Notes: generated by a model from the letters alone, not told the origin. DNA of 64,000 nt from Ampelocalamus luodianensis (GCA_036346255.1 CM070625.1:19677488-19741487); one strand, 5' to 3'. Positions 22,126 through 34,769 are shown, counted from the first letter of the stretch. Numbers and translations are program-made.

Positions 22126-22900
22126 ATCGTATCATTAGATGAACGGTGTATTACTCTTTGGTAATGTAAAAATAGATGCATATGGTGTGTGGGACAAAGT
22201 GATGTTACTAGCTGTTTTCCTCATAAATTCTCCTTTACACCCCCCCCCCCCCCCGGTTTTTGTTTTGAGGATCAGTACTGAGTACTTGTTTGCCTCACTC
22301 GTATGTTATTATGTATTTCAGAAAGGAAGTTTCGTATAATGCATAAACTTTGAGCATGCATGACGTGTGCTTGATTATTTAGCTCATCTTTCAATTATCT
22401 TTGTTCATCTGTGGGAAGAGATAAAAATCCCAACTGCATGTGTGCTTGGTTATTTAGCTCATCCTTCAATTATCTTGATGTGTGCTTGGTTATTTAGCTC
22501 GTCCTTCAATTATCTTTGTTCATCTGTTGGCGGAGATAAAAATCCCAACTCTGCAAATCGGCAAATGCGTCTCTTCACAGGGAAAAAAAGTTCCAACTTT
22601 GGTATCTGAATTCTGAAACTCTTGCCACACTAGCATCCATATCCATTTCATATTGCAATGGCGCAAATATTCGACAGTTACGCGACTTCGCTTTTGGTGC
22701 ATGACTGGACAATAAAGCGCCCTGCGTCCACCTATCGGATCAAATGAGATAGGGTTCTTTTTCTACAGCTGATTGGACAAAGTTGGAGTGAATGTGTCGA
22801 TACGTCGTGATTGAACATACTGTCAAGCTATATACACGTAACCTAATAGCGTACGATTGAGTTGAAATAACAAGATATTTTCACTGTTCAACCTTTATGG
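22126..22900 (+). other. 3' flank of gene 2
   Basis: Contains a run of 15 C (22240-22254), three imperfect repeats starting near 22365, 22440 and 22480, and diverged matches to the 3' module (CACTAGCATCCATATCCATT at about 22627; CTACAGCTGATTGGAC at about 22764). No supported gene. Confidence 0.6.
22365..22545 (+). repeat. imperfect direct repeats downstream of gene 2
   Basis: GTGTGCTTGRTTATTTAGCT occurs at about 22365, 22440 and 22480, followed by CATC or CGTC and TTTCAATTATCT. The first and third units also share the longer tail GTTCATCTG...GAGATAAAAATCCCAACT; the middle unit is truncated. Confidence 0.85.
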
Positions 22901-24427
22901 CCTCTACCCTATAGATCCTTAGACAATACAGTCATCGGGAAATCATCGACCAATGGTGAAATACGCGGTCCGACGCTGACTGTTACTACCGTTATGTAGT
23001 TTAGTAAGTGTCCTAACCGGATCACTCCAGACTCACCCCCAAATCGTGGCTGCTCTATACAATAAGAGCAAGTGTCATCCTGTAGATATTCAATTGAAAG
23101 AGTAGTGTACTAAGCTAATTTGGATAAACCAAACCTGTGGTTGAGCAATTTTGTGGATGAGGCCGGAGTTGGAAGGGGTTGAAGTCGGCACCGGAGGTGG
23201 TACCGATGCCGGTGAGGTCCTAGTGCCGTTTTTGCAGGTTCATCGTGTAGTTAGCGAGGCGATTGGATCTAGATTTTGGCAGTTACAAGAGAGCGGGTCT
23301 TCTGATGATGAGGAGGATCATCTAGGCGGAAGCGATAGTTGAATCAAAGGAGAAGGATCGGCCGACTGTCTGTTCTGAAGTTTTGAAATCTTCTAAATGT
23401 AATGTAGTTCATTCATCTATCTCATCTTCCGCTCGCAGAACTTTGCAGGTCTACGGCGATGCAATTGCGGCGTGCTATTCTCCAGCGGAGCTCCGCGTGG
23501 TGGGACTATCGCCGGGGCGGATCAAGCTTAGTATTGGAGCTAGCCGGCCATGGCAGGGGCCGGTACCTCCTCCTCGTGTGTCATCGCCAATGACGATGGG
23601 AGTAGCCATTGATCGAGCTCACCGACGTCAGTTGGCCGGATTGCATGAATTGTGCCGGATATGGAGCACATTCAAAATTCATAAGCTCCGGCAGTTACAC
23701 TGTCATTATTGCCCCTTCCTATTCGGAATGGCTCTGTCATTGGGCCGGGCCAAACTGCAGAAAGCTTTCCTTTTAGCGAATCGAAAGTCCAAAGCAAAGG
23801 GATGCCCTAGCTACGCCGGTTGCTCTGGTGTACTTGGAAAATTGCCTGGGCAGGGAGAGTAAAGGAGACCGACGTTCGTTCGTGAAGGTTGTAGGATCGT
23901 CAAGGATAATTAGAGGGGTGAATGGTTGCATAAGATTTTCCACACACTTCGTTGCTTTTGCCCGAGCTGCGCGTCGAATCGTGATGTCTTCGCCACACAC
24001 ACGTAGTGCTGTCGTCGCACGCACTTAATACTGTTCTTGTCCAGGGCGTCTCTAGCACGGCCCCAAACACGTAGTACTGTCTTCGCCACACACACGTAGT
24101 GCTGTCGTCGCACGCACTTAATACTGTTCTTGTCCAGGGCGTCTCTAGCACGGCCCCAAACACGTAGTACAGCCAAACACCGTTCTGCCTCACATCACGC
24201 ACGGTGCTGCCTCACCTCGAGATGGAGCGCACGAGATGGCTCGCCCTGGACACCAATTGCTAGATTCGTTTTCTCGGGAACTCAACAGGAAAGCCAAAAC
24301 CACTCACCTTTCTCTCTGGAGGTCACAACGCCAAAAGATGATGCTCTTAATCACCCAACACCAAAAGCTTGCATGCACATCAATCACATCCTATCATGCA
24401 CAGCAACAATCCCATGGTTGAGTTTTC
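22901..24427. other. unassigned region with decayed coding-like DNA
   Basis: Moderately GC-rich. An open frame at 23151-23342 contains GSRFWQLQESGSSDDEED. That resembles the acidic linker seen in ORF1 of some grass LINEs or DUF4283-type proteins, but the match is short and no flanking domain follows. Frames at 23383-23862 have no motif I recognise. It could be a decayed retroelement 5' end; I do not call a gene. Confidence 0.3.
23985..24170. repeat. perfect 93-bp tandem duplication
   Basis: Two adjacent units, 23985-24077 and 24078-24170, each starting TGTCTTCGCCACACACACGT and ending CACGTAGTAC. Since 93 is a multiple of three, any frame through it repeats a 31-residue block, but no known protein is evident. 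Confidence 0.9.
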
Positions 24428-25218
24428 GAATTTTGGACTGTATTGGCCCTGTAGTGCACCATAATTCCTAAATTAGCCCCCTTAGCATCAAAATTCCATT
24501 TTTAGCCTCCTCCTAGCACCTGCTGCCGTCCGGGACGGCAGCAACTCACCTAATGCCGTCGCCGTTGGCAGCACCAAGTTGCTGCCGTGCCCATTGGCAG
24601 CAACCAAGTTGCTGCCGTCCCACACGGCAGCATCTCCCCTCCTCCCCCGGCGCACGCAAATCCAAGAGGAGAGAGAAAATACATTTAAGAATATTTTTTG
24701 GATGAATTTTTAAATATATAAAATTAGCTCCAAAAATTATGAAATTTTTTGTGGAAACTCCCAGAACAGTATAGTTGCTTTGGTAATTTTTTCAGAATTT
24801 TATGAGTTACTATTTTTCCTGTAAAATTCATTTACGTATATTGTTTGTAGGAATTTTAAAGAAAAAACCGTAACTCATAAAATTCTGAAAAAATTACCAA
24901 AGCAATTAAACTGTTCTGGGAGTCTCCACAAAAAATTTCATAATTTTTGGAGCTCACCTTTTATTTTTAAAAATTCATCAAAGAAATATTCTTAAATATA
25001 TTTTCTCTCTCCTCTTGGATTTGCGTCTTGCTGAGGAGGAGAGGTGCTGCTGTGTGGGACGGCAGCACCTTGCTGCTGCCGTTGGGGAGCGCAGCACCTA
25101 GGTGCTGCCGTCCACGTCCGCAGCACGCGCCAGCAGGGGGCTAAAAGTGGAAATTCGGAGCTAATGAGGCTAGTTTAGGAATTACGAAGCGCTACGGGGC
25201 CAAAAGCGGCAAGAACTC
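24428..25218. mobile_element. Mutator-like foldback element, 791 bp
   Basis: Almost the whole element is an inverted repeat centred near 24830, with arms of about 350 bp. The arms carry GCTGCCGTCC-type repeats outside and the palindromic AACTCATAAAATTCTG stretch inside. A 9-bp target duplication TGAGTTTTC (24419-24427 and 25219-25227) fits the Mutator superfamily. No protein is encoded. A transcript through it would form a long hairpin. Confidence 0.82.
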
Positions 25219-25862
25219 TGAGTTTTCTATACTCTTGAACAAAAGCCACGGCTGTCCAATTACACGAAATCATGCACTCGAAACAATGCTTGGCATGGCC
25301 TCCATCACATCAATATACTAGAAATCCCCTTGATGACCCCAATTGCAAAAGTCCACCTAGTCTCTCGCAACAACAAAACACCGACACATCTACAGCCGCC
25401 GCCTGCACCTTCTGCTAGACTCCGTACCCTAATCCCTCGAGCCGCCAGTTCTTTATACCTTCCAGCGTTGGCACTTAATCACCCACGTATGGCTCACTAA
25501 AGTTCTAAGGTCCAATACATGGGCTTTTACATTAGATTACAAAACTAATTTTAGACACCCTAAAATTATCACATATCGTAGCCTACAGACCGCACCTCCG
25601 TAGCTCCAACACGCATCATTCATCTTTGATCTCCATGCGCTCCAACTCGAGCCTGACCGTCTCCTCCAACATCCTCGACCCTCTGGACTATGACTTTGCA
25701 CCAAGCCACCTCCCGGTCACCGCCGTGGACCACGAACGCCTCCGAGTTACCTACATATGCAAAGACCAAAACAACATATTTTCAGCACAAGTTCTTCCCA
25801 ACTTGATCAATATTAGTTCACACACACGCCACGTGCCTCAAATAACATCAATAAGCAATATC

Positions 25863-26680
25863 TAGGGGCGGAGCTACAGTAGGTGCATGGGGGTACAGTC
25901 GCACCCCCAAAATTTTTGCACAAAAAACTGATATATACCCCCTTAATACATAAAGTATATACTACCCATATTAATATACATGATTACATCAGCATAGCTC
26001 GGCAGCCCACCCCAATGACCCTATTTCTTATTCGGTCTAAGTCCAGAGTTGTAAGCCCATTAGCCATTGGCTATTGCCGGCTGCTTCTCCTCTAATCTCT
26101 CTCTCCAATTCCCCATTTCTCTCTTTCACTCAGCCACACTCCGGATCGCGCGCCAGACGCGGGGCGCGCGGCTGCTTCTCCTCGACTCCTCGGCGCCGCC
26201 GGCGTCGCCGCCTCCGGCCCCGTCGGCGCCGGCGCTGCCTCACCCACCCTTGCGACCTCTCGCCGATCGCCCCTTGCAAACTCCTGCGCGCGCGCGCGCG
26301 CTCCGCCACGCTCTCGGCGGCTCGGCCTCGGCGTGGCGCCGAGTCTTGCCCTCGCCGGCTCGCTCCACCTCGGCCTCGCTGCGGTGCCGTGCGCCTTGCT
26401 CGGATCGCGCCGCGGCGTCGGTCCCTGCGCCACTGGCGCTGCCCTCGCCGGCTCGCCCCACCCCTCTCCCGGTCGCCAATGGCCGGCCGCGCCTTGCTAC
26501 GTCACGCGGTCACGGCCGCACCGCCGGCCTCCTCACGAGTGCGAGCCCGCCACGCCCGCGCTCGGCCCCTATGGCGGCTCGGCCTCCGGCGCCGCCGCTT
26601 CGTGTGCTCACTGCCGTGCGCCGTCGCCGCCGGTTGACCGGTTTTGCACCCCCATCGACAAAATCCTGGCTCCGCCACTG
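25863..26680. mobile_element. hAT-type element with GC-rich cargo, 818 bp
   Basis: Ends TAGGGGCGGAGCTA and, reverse-complemented, CAGTGGCGGAGCCA; perfect 8-bp target duplication GCAATATC (25855-25862 and 26681-26688). Positions 26120-26640 are extremely GC-rich. They give long Arg/Ala/Pro frames in several phases on both strands, which is the sign of composition rather than coding. The cargo might be captured promoter or exon DNA, but I recognise no protein. Confidence 0.87.
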
Positions 26681-27245
26681 GCAATATCGTCAATTATTCA
26701 TCAACTAAAATATACTAGACCTGGTCACATGGTCTAACAATCTCCCTCCCCCTTGATGAATACATTGACAAGACTTCAAGATTGCACAATGAGTAATAGA
26801 AAAATGCAAAAGCTTCAAAATAGGTCATGAAAAGAACTGAAACCGAAAAGCCAAAAAGCCAGAAAAGCTTCCCCTCAACACAAGGAGCTGAAAAACTCCC
26901 CTCAACACAAGGGAAGCAAATTTCTCTCATTTTTCTCTCCTTTTGGCAATGTAATCATCAAGAAGCATCAAAAAAAGAATAATTCTAAGAAGGAGCAATT
27001 AGAGTAAAAATCAAGAAGCTTTGTAGATTATCCAAGTTACTTTGCATTTATTTAAGAAAGTAACCAAGCTATCTTTTTTAGTAGAGCTATCAGGATCATA
27101 TAAAGTCATATACCATATAGCAATGTTAAAACAAGTCTTTAGAATGATTAAGCAATTTAAATTAATAATAAACATCTCAACAATGGCCAAACCGATTATA
27201 GAGAGAACAATGACATGTCACAATGAAAAGTTAAAGCCCAAAAGT

Positions 27246-30200
27246 TGTCGGCACCCGAAAATACATCTCAGGAACCCTTTGTGTATTCTGAACTAGTCCC
27301 AGATCAGTAGCTAGCTCACACAGGAAAACAGTGATGAGATACCATCCATTTATTCAATTTAACTAAAAAGATCTCAAAGTATCAAATAATAATAATAACT
27401 GGACCTTATGGTTAACGTTTACTTAACTTGCCACGCAGGGCTAAAGAAACAAATAAACTCTTGCAGCGGAAAGAAACTCTTCAAATGGTCAATCAACATG
27501 CCCACAGGCAATCGAGTGGAGAACGCATCCTAATCCGCAAAACCTTCATAGTCTTCCTGGTAGAACTCGGAGTTCCCTGGTTCTTCTGTGGAGATTAAAC
27601 AACACAGGGCGCAAAGCCATGAGTACTTTGAATGTACTCAGCAAGCCGTGGGGAAATGTATGCAAATAGTATTCATATAGGGCTTGAACAAAGATTAGAT
27701 GTATGGCTCTTTTACATAAAACATCATTTACGATAAATACAATAAATAGATTGAAATGCGTATTTGAAAACAATAATAAGTAAAGAAACAATTGTTTCGA
27801 AACGACCAGTGAACTTTCCCATTCACTCCCAACCAAACCAACGATAAGTGAATTCCCCATTCACCAATCGACACAAACCACCAAGTGAATGACCTATTCA
27901 CCAAACGAACATTATATTCATCAAGTGAACTTCCCATCCACACTTCGACACATTTTTGAAGAAACTCTATCCCTCGTGTGAAATCCCCGAGCACGTCCAT
28001 AACCGCTGACACGGCTATTCGAATAGTTTTACACTCTGCAGAGGTTGTACAGCTTGACCTACAAGAGATAGATCAACTTATAATGTCCGTTTAACACACT
28101 TCCGAGGTGTGCGACTAAGTGATCATCACAAGGCTTTTACAAAGCTCCTTCTTAACCCAGTTCTGCCCGCTAAGGTTTCAACACTGAATATCTTCCCGAC
28201 CATACAGGGCCCCCCTCTTGCGCCATCGTGAGAATACGTTTTCCACGACTCACACTTCACATGACAGAACCGAAATTAAGACATTGCTAATTAGTCAGCC
28301 AGGTCTGTCCCATACTGGACATGTGGTTGTACGGTTAAGGCCCAGTTCAATAGCGCACAAGATTAAGTCCTTGACAAATTACTAAGGCGAGACTACCACA
28401 AACCCACAACATGTTCAATCCACATCCCCACTATCCACCAACCACTCGCCCAAACGAAAACCATTTTATTTAACCAAAACTAATGACAAACCCCGTCATG
28501 GTACACAAATTTTAACAAGAGTGGCTCACCACCACGGTTCCATATTTCATTAAGGCAAGATTAATCAATATGACACATGTGATGACAAACCCATCGTAAC
28601 TAAGCTGAACTAAGCACATGTACGATACCCATGTTGGTAATATGAATATATCCAACTAAGATTACCCATGCTAAGGTGACAAAGGATTCATGGCATTCAA
28701 ATAATCAATGGAGGTATAATGACAACAGGTAATAACTATACCCAAAGCAATTTATATAAAGATAGCATGCAATTGTATAAAATAATATACTTTTAAAATC
28801 ATGGGTTCAATATGATCAAAGGACCACGACTTGCCTTGGAATAAATCCTGAGATTGATCTTGATCTTGGTATGCTACTCCTTGCTCAAAGCTTCCCGAAG
28901 TATCAACGTCTACTCGCAAAACAAGCAAATAAACCAAATAAATAAATAACAGAGAACAAATAGACTCCAAAAATTAAATAAAAATCTCAGATAAATAGAT
29001 CTCGAATTTAGATAAATTTAGGAATTTGAATGGACTCAATCGGAGTTCGGATGTAAAAGATATGAGCTTTGGAAGATTGAAATCTAAAGAAAACCCTAAC
29101 TTGGATTTTTCAGATTATCCCGAATTATTTTCCTATTGGAAATTCCGAAATATGACGTCGGCTGACGTCAGCAAGGCTGTTCGGACGGGATGAAAACTGC
29201 TCTGACAAGCGGGTCCCACTTGGAAGTGGCTAGGCTCGCGGTGGACTAAGTTCAAGGATGTTTGGCTCGGGTGGGATTCTTGGTGGTGCCACATGACCTG
29301 CTGACACAGACGATGACGAGGATGCCACATGGGCCAAGATCTAAGGTGGCGCAAAGGTGGAAGGGTGACATGGCTGCCACATCAGCCGGGAGAGGAAAAC
29401 GAAGGAGGAGCAGTGAAGCCACCATGACCGGTGATTGAAGCTTGGCGCCGAGGGCGATTGCCGGTGAGAAAGGTTCGGGTGCAAGGCAAAACGAGTTCTT
29501 TGGAACACGACGGTGCTCCAGGTAGCGATGGTTCGGCTCTGGTGGTGGCGATGCGGCGGCAGTGGCAACTCCAGCGGCGGGGAGCTTCACATCTGCAACA
29601 ACTTCGGTGAAGAGGTGACGTCCGATGGAAACAAGAGGGAGCACCGGAACGGCGAGATGACGAGGATCACCGAGAGCACCTCAAGGAGACCGGAGGAGGA
29701 CCGGGGCGGCTGCGCGACGGTGGTGACCGGAGTTGAAGGAGAAGCATGGCAATGGGGTACTCCGGTGACAAAGAAACCAAGAGGAGGCAGGGGATCATAT
29801 GAGAAGGACATTGTGCACGATATGACACGCTCAAAAGGGCACGAGGCTCATCGACGGTGTAGATTGGAGAAGAGAGGCGGCGACCGGCTCAATGACGAAA
29901 ATGAAAACGGCGCGATGATGATCCTTAGAAGGAGATGATGGAAGCACGGCGTAGCCCTCGATGATGCGATCACAACGGCGGTGACGGCTTGGGCAGAGAT
30001 GGACCAACGACGACGAACGCTGGTGGAGAAGCGTGCGGCGGCAGCTCGATCTGTTGACGAAATTTGACAAAACGAGGACGAGCTAGGGCTGGAGATTCTA
30101 GGGCTTTGGAAGAGGAGGCACGGGCGAACAATTTGATGCGGAGGGTGGCCTTTAATAGTGCCCAGACGAGGGAGTTAGAAAAGGGCACGGCGGCGCTGCT

Positions 30201-30762
30201 CGTGTTCAACCCGGACTCAAGAGTCCAAGCGAACGAGGAAGATAGAGCTGACAGCTCGGGGCCACTCGGCAGTGAAACACAAGGAAAGAAAGGGAAAAGG
30301 AGGTCCGACGCCGACTTGGGCTGGCGCACGGCTAGGTTGGGCTCGGGCGCACGCGCGGGAGAAAAAGGAGGCGCGGGCTGGGCTAAGGAAAACCGGTGGT
30401 GGGCCAAGTAAAGGAGAGGCGGGCCGGAAAGAGAATAGAATTGGGCCAACAAAAGGAATTGAGCCCAAAACGATTTCTAAGATTTTAATTTAGTTTTCCT
30501 TTTTAGAAAATAGCGGAAAATCTAAACAACAACTAGAAAATAGCAAATGCACTCGGAAAAATTCTAGAAAAATCTAGAAAATATATCCAAGAACATAAAA
30601 TCCAAATAAAATAATTTTGATAATAGTTGATGTTGACATTAATCATATTAAATCATTTTTGAACTCTGAAAATTTAGGTTAAGCTTTTAACTTTAGCAGA
30701 AAAATCCAAATGGTTCCTTTTCTTTTAAAACTTCAAAACAGACCAAATTTTGGGATGTTACA
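27246..30762 (-). mobile_element. solo LTR, 3517 bp
   Basis: Starts TGTCGGCACCC and ends GGGATGTTACA, with a perfect target duplication AAAGT (27241-27245 and 30763-30767). Same family as 11818-14470 but 0.86 kb longer. Much of the difference lies at about 27750-28190, with the rest in the GC-rich core. Read on the minus strand it starts TGTAACATCCC. No internal domain, so it is a recombination product. The core frames (29250-30450) are not conserved. Confidence 0.9.
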
Positions 30763-31633
30763 AAAGTGAAGCAAATTTTAAATCTAGATGAGCAACCAGT
30801 CTCATGTAGTAACTTATTGCTCCACACTCAATTCTTACGCATGTGGCATGCTTGTAGTATACTTCTTTTCACTGATGATATGCTTGAAGTATACATCTTT
30901 TCATTTGAATATTTTTTTATAGAGATACATATATATGTATGGCATGCTTGAAACATACATCTTTGCAATTCACTATTTCTCATTGTTTTTTTTATAACAT
31001 GCCAAATTAAGTGAGCACAAAAAAATTACAATAAGAAACAAACGAGCCTCAGCCCAGATTTAAAATAAGACTCACAATTAAGCTAATCCCTTTCGTTCAA
31101 CATCGCAAAGTAATAACTATAATCAATATAGTCAAAGTATTCCGTCATGTCATGCTTTAGTTCAAAAGTAGCAAATTAATTATAACCAGTCATGATCAAA
31201 GCTACACAGCACATGAGTAAATATGATAATAAAAGCTCTACAACTCATTTGATTTCAATGGCTTGGACTTGTTGAATTGTTTGATAAGTATAATAAACAA
31301 AGCTTCTGAAATTTTAAACAACAAACCCCCCTTCAGAGTAAACCCATAGGATGCAACACACCGAACTCACTTCGCAAAAGAGCAAACCATGCATAATCAA
31401 GCGGTTTTATGAAAAAGAGAACAATCTATAATTCAAACTCAACAAGGTGTAGAGCAACATCACCCTTTCCACATGGTCTCTCAAAAAGTGAAATCTCTTG
31501 GAAGCCATCAAAAAAAATGAAGAACCATCAAGTGTTCCAATCAAGCAATGACGTAAAAGACTAGAACCAAATCAAGCTCATGTTCTCTAGCCTCGCCAAC
31601 TGTTCTTACATCACATCACAAGAAACATCGGTC
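30763..31633. other. AT-rich copia interior, no gene
   Basis: Between the solo LTR and the gag remnant. No open frame with recognisable pol motifs (no integrase, reverse transcriptase or RNase H signature). Nothing else is visible. Confidence 0.5.
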
Positions 31634-33797
31634 TCACAGTACTAAGGTTAGTGAAATAAGATTTAGGAATCCAGTACTGAGATACACGATGAACAGGTGC
31701 AACAAAACTAGAACCAGAAACATGTGTGCGTGAGCGATCAGAACGCCAAAAAAAGCCAGTCTAACTACCCCTTGAAATGCAGGCAATGCTGAATAAAAAT
31801 TATTTGAATTATAACCCAAACCAGCACGTGAAACAGATTTAAAATTATTATAAAAGTTCTCTAAAAACCTAGCTTTCGTATTAGTGTAGGAGCAACAAAA
31901 GAAGATGCACGTTTTTGTCTTAAAACATTCCATCTTTGATTTTTTTTTTCTCTTTCTTAACACGCCTAAAGCAAAATTCGTGCAAGTGCCTATCTCTACT
32001 ACAATAGGTGTAATGAAATTTAACATAATTATAATTCTTTTGAGATGATGAGCTAGCACCTACAACATTAGTAGAAGAGCTTTGCACAAAACCAGTAAAT
32101 TTAAACACAGTTTATTTTGGTTAAGATTTTATTTCAAATTTTTCAGTTTCAAGAAACTTAACAACTGTAGGAGGATTATTTTTTTGCATGCTCAATAAAA
32201 TTAAATCCTAGACCATGATTTTTAACACTCACTTTTGACTTGTCTAGAATCATATTCAAAATTTTCTTCCCAAAAGAAAATCTTTCTAAAGTATCCTTAA
32301 GATACTCAATTTCTTTAGCTAGAGTAGGACAAGCAGTGCATGTGACATATTCATTCACAATCTTCTTAGAAGCACTAGACTGAGCCAACCTTTCTTTTTC
32401 AGCAAAATCATTAAGTTTTCTAGTCAAAGTTTCTATTTCTATGGTGAGTTTAGGACAGTTAGAGCAAGAAGCTATCTCATGATAGAGCATCTGTTGAATT
32501 GTTTCCTGAGATGAATTAAGTCTAGCTTTTAGCAATCCACAATTAGAGCATGTTATAATCTAAGCATTTAAAGTACCTAACTCTAAACATGTAGGAGAAC
32601 TAAACTTGAGCTTTTCAATTTCATCATTTGCAAGTTTTAACTTTTCATTACAAGAATCATGTGTCAATCTTAGTTCATTAAGTTTACCAGTTACATCCTC
32701 AAGTTGAACTAAGGTTGATGCATTAATTGTTCTAGCAGTCTCTAACTCAGAATGTAAAACTTGACAAGACTCACAAGATTCATCATCAGGAATAGAAGCT
32801 CTAAGTCTATTAATTTCAGAAGTTAAGCTTTCAACAAGATAATTATTTTCTTTCAGATTCTTTTTAGTCTTTTTCAATTCAATTACAAGTTTAATCAAAC
32901 CATCTTCAAGTTCATCATATGATGGTCTTACCTCGTTAGGATCACTGTCATCATCGTCGTTGTTGTCGTTTCTTGCCATGAAGCACATGCCCGTGAAGTC
33001 GTTGTTGTTCTTCTTCTTACCTTTAGCATCATCATTGTCGTGGTCGTTTTCATCGTAACTTTCATATTCCATATCACTTAGATCAAGATACTCGATAGCC
33101 AAAAGTAACTTTTTAGCCAATTTTCGACGAAAATTGTCACCCTTGGTGTTGTTGTTCTTGGATGGTCGACGACGGTAATTCTTGTCTTCCTTGATCACCT
33201 TCCCCTTGAGCTTGGGACAATCCACCTTAATATGACCTGTCTCGTTACACTCATAGCACCTGATCGAACTTGACACACCACCTCGCTTCCTCATCATTAT
33301 ATTGTTGAGTGCCTTGTATGCCCGTGAGGAGATCAACATCAAATCCTCTTTAGGGAGCTGTTCAAACTGTTCCTCTAAAAAGAAGACAAAGCAGCCGAAG
33401 AAAAAGAACTTGACGAAGCAGCCTGCACGGGGTTAGTCACAAGTGCTAAAGATGAAGATTTATTGATCTTAGATGGCAAAACTTCCATCTCATCGGTTTT
33501 AAATCTAGAGAAAAGATCATCCATGGTTAAAGTATGTAGATCGATAGTTTGATTGATAGTTGTGACAACCATCAACCACTCGGAACCTAAAGATCTCAAA
33601 ATTTTAGTTGCATTATCTTCATCAGTAGGAATAACATTAACACCACGTAAATTACTCAATATTTTCTCAAAACGAGCAAAAAGATCATCAATAGATTCAC
33701 AAGGCTTCATAGCAAAATCAGAATATTCTTTTTTATAAAGATTTTTACGCACTTTCTTAATTTTAGTGGTTCCTTCATGACACCCCAAAATTATCAC
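31634..33797 (-). pseudogene. copia gag remnant with coiled-coil extension
   Basis: Reading leftward, a gag domain of the UBN2 type (FARFEKILSNLRGV, LRSLGSEWLMVVT, LTMDDLFSRF; 33797-33375) lacks its N-terminus. Next come a CCHC zinc knuckle CYECNETGHIKVDC (about 33270-33230), an acidic Asn/Asp stretch, and long heptad-like helices (about 32990-32200) with spaced C..C pairs and the segment FSFGKKILNMILDKS. A second Cys/His cluster YCSRDRHLHEFC follows at about 32010-31970. This layout resembles Sirevirus-type copia gag proteins (inference). It is split by frameshifts and followed by no pol. Confidence 0.8.
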
Positions 33798-34769
33798 ATG
33801 TCGTAGCCTACGGACCGCACATCCATAGCTTCAACACGCATCATCCATCTTTGATCTCCATGCGCTCCAACTCGAGCCCGACCATCTCCTCCTGCATCCG
33901 GGCATCGAAGGCGCTGGCCTTTTCCCCATCAGCGGTGGTGCTAGCGGCCAGGCTACTGGGCCTGACGACACTGCAGCTTCGGTGGTGGGCAAATCATGGG
34001 CATTGGAGGTGCTGGACTCTTTCCCGCCAGTGGTGTTGCTGGCAGGCAAGCTGGCTTTGACGGTGGGCAGACCCAAGGCAACATAGGTGCTAGTCAATTT
34101 CTGTCAGTGGTGGTGTTGGCGGGCAGGCTGCAGGGCCGGGCGGCGCTTGTGGCGGATAGGTAAGCTTCCCAGTCATGGGTGTTGGCGGCAAAACCCGGCA
34201 GCGCAGATTTGGGAGCCTGGCTTTGGCTGTGGGAGGCTCGGAGGTGGCAACAGAGGCAAGGGTCGTGGCTGGTTCGGAGGAGGCCACCCTCTTGTCAACA
34301 CCGGTTCTGTAGGTTCTGTTTCCTCCAACGTTATTTGTTTTCGGTGTAAAGGGAAGAGGCATGGAATAACCAATCACAAAACAAATATTAATGTGTGACA
34401 TTTGTGACGGCGATGATCATTTGGAAAATAAATGTCTGCTGATGCTGATGCCGAGGCATATCACTAATTTGTGTGGGTTCGGTGTTGATGGGTTGGGGTT
34501 TTATCACATTCCAACATCCGGACGAAGAAGTTGAAGAAAGAGAATAATAAGACGGGACTTGTTAGGATCATTGGAGATCATCTGTCTGAGGACCTTCTGA
34601 TTGCAGAACTGAGAAGACTAATTCCAATGAATTGGCAACCTCTGGTAGAGATTCAGAGTGATAAGGAGTTCTTAGTTCATTTTCCAACTAGGCTTGATAT
34701 GCTTCGCATGGAGGCTATTGGGGATGTGCATGTGAAGGAACATAACGTGGTGTTACAATTCATGGATTG

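Larger units (their letters stand above)
25228..33890 (-). mobile_element. Ty1/copia retrotransposon remnant, minus strand, heavily nested
   Basis: On the minus strand a 5' LTR fragment (about 33890-33779) is fused directly into the middle of gag (33797 to about 31634). AT-rich DNA, a purine tract (26740-26757) and the 3' LTR follow, the LTR beginning TGTTAGACC at 26739 and continuing left of 25862. Both LTR pieces share ATTATCACAT.TCGTAGCCTAC and the following 100 bp. Most of pol is missing. Later insertions are a hAT element (25863-26680) and a solo LTR (27246-30762). The left end of the 3' LTR was not located. Confidence 0.7.

Noticed and set aside
26067..26737. Open frames of up to 213 codons, Arg/Ala/Pro-rich
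   Set aside because: Inside the GC-rich cargo of a hAT element, open in many phases; no motif, and one runs past the element edge.
29250..30493. Several 100-160 codon frames
   Set aside because: GC-rich core of the solo LTR 27246-30762; not conserved in the related LTR at 11818-14470.
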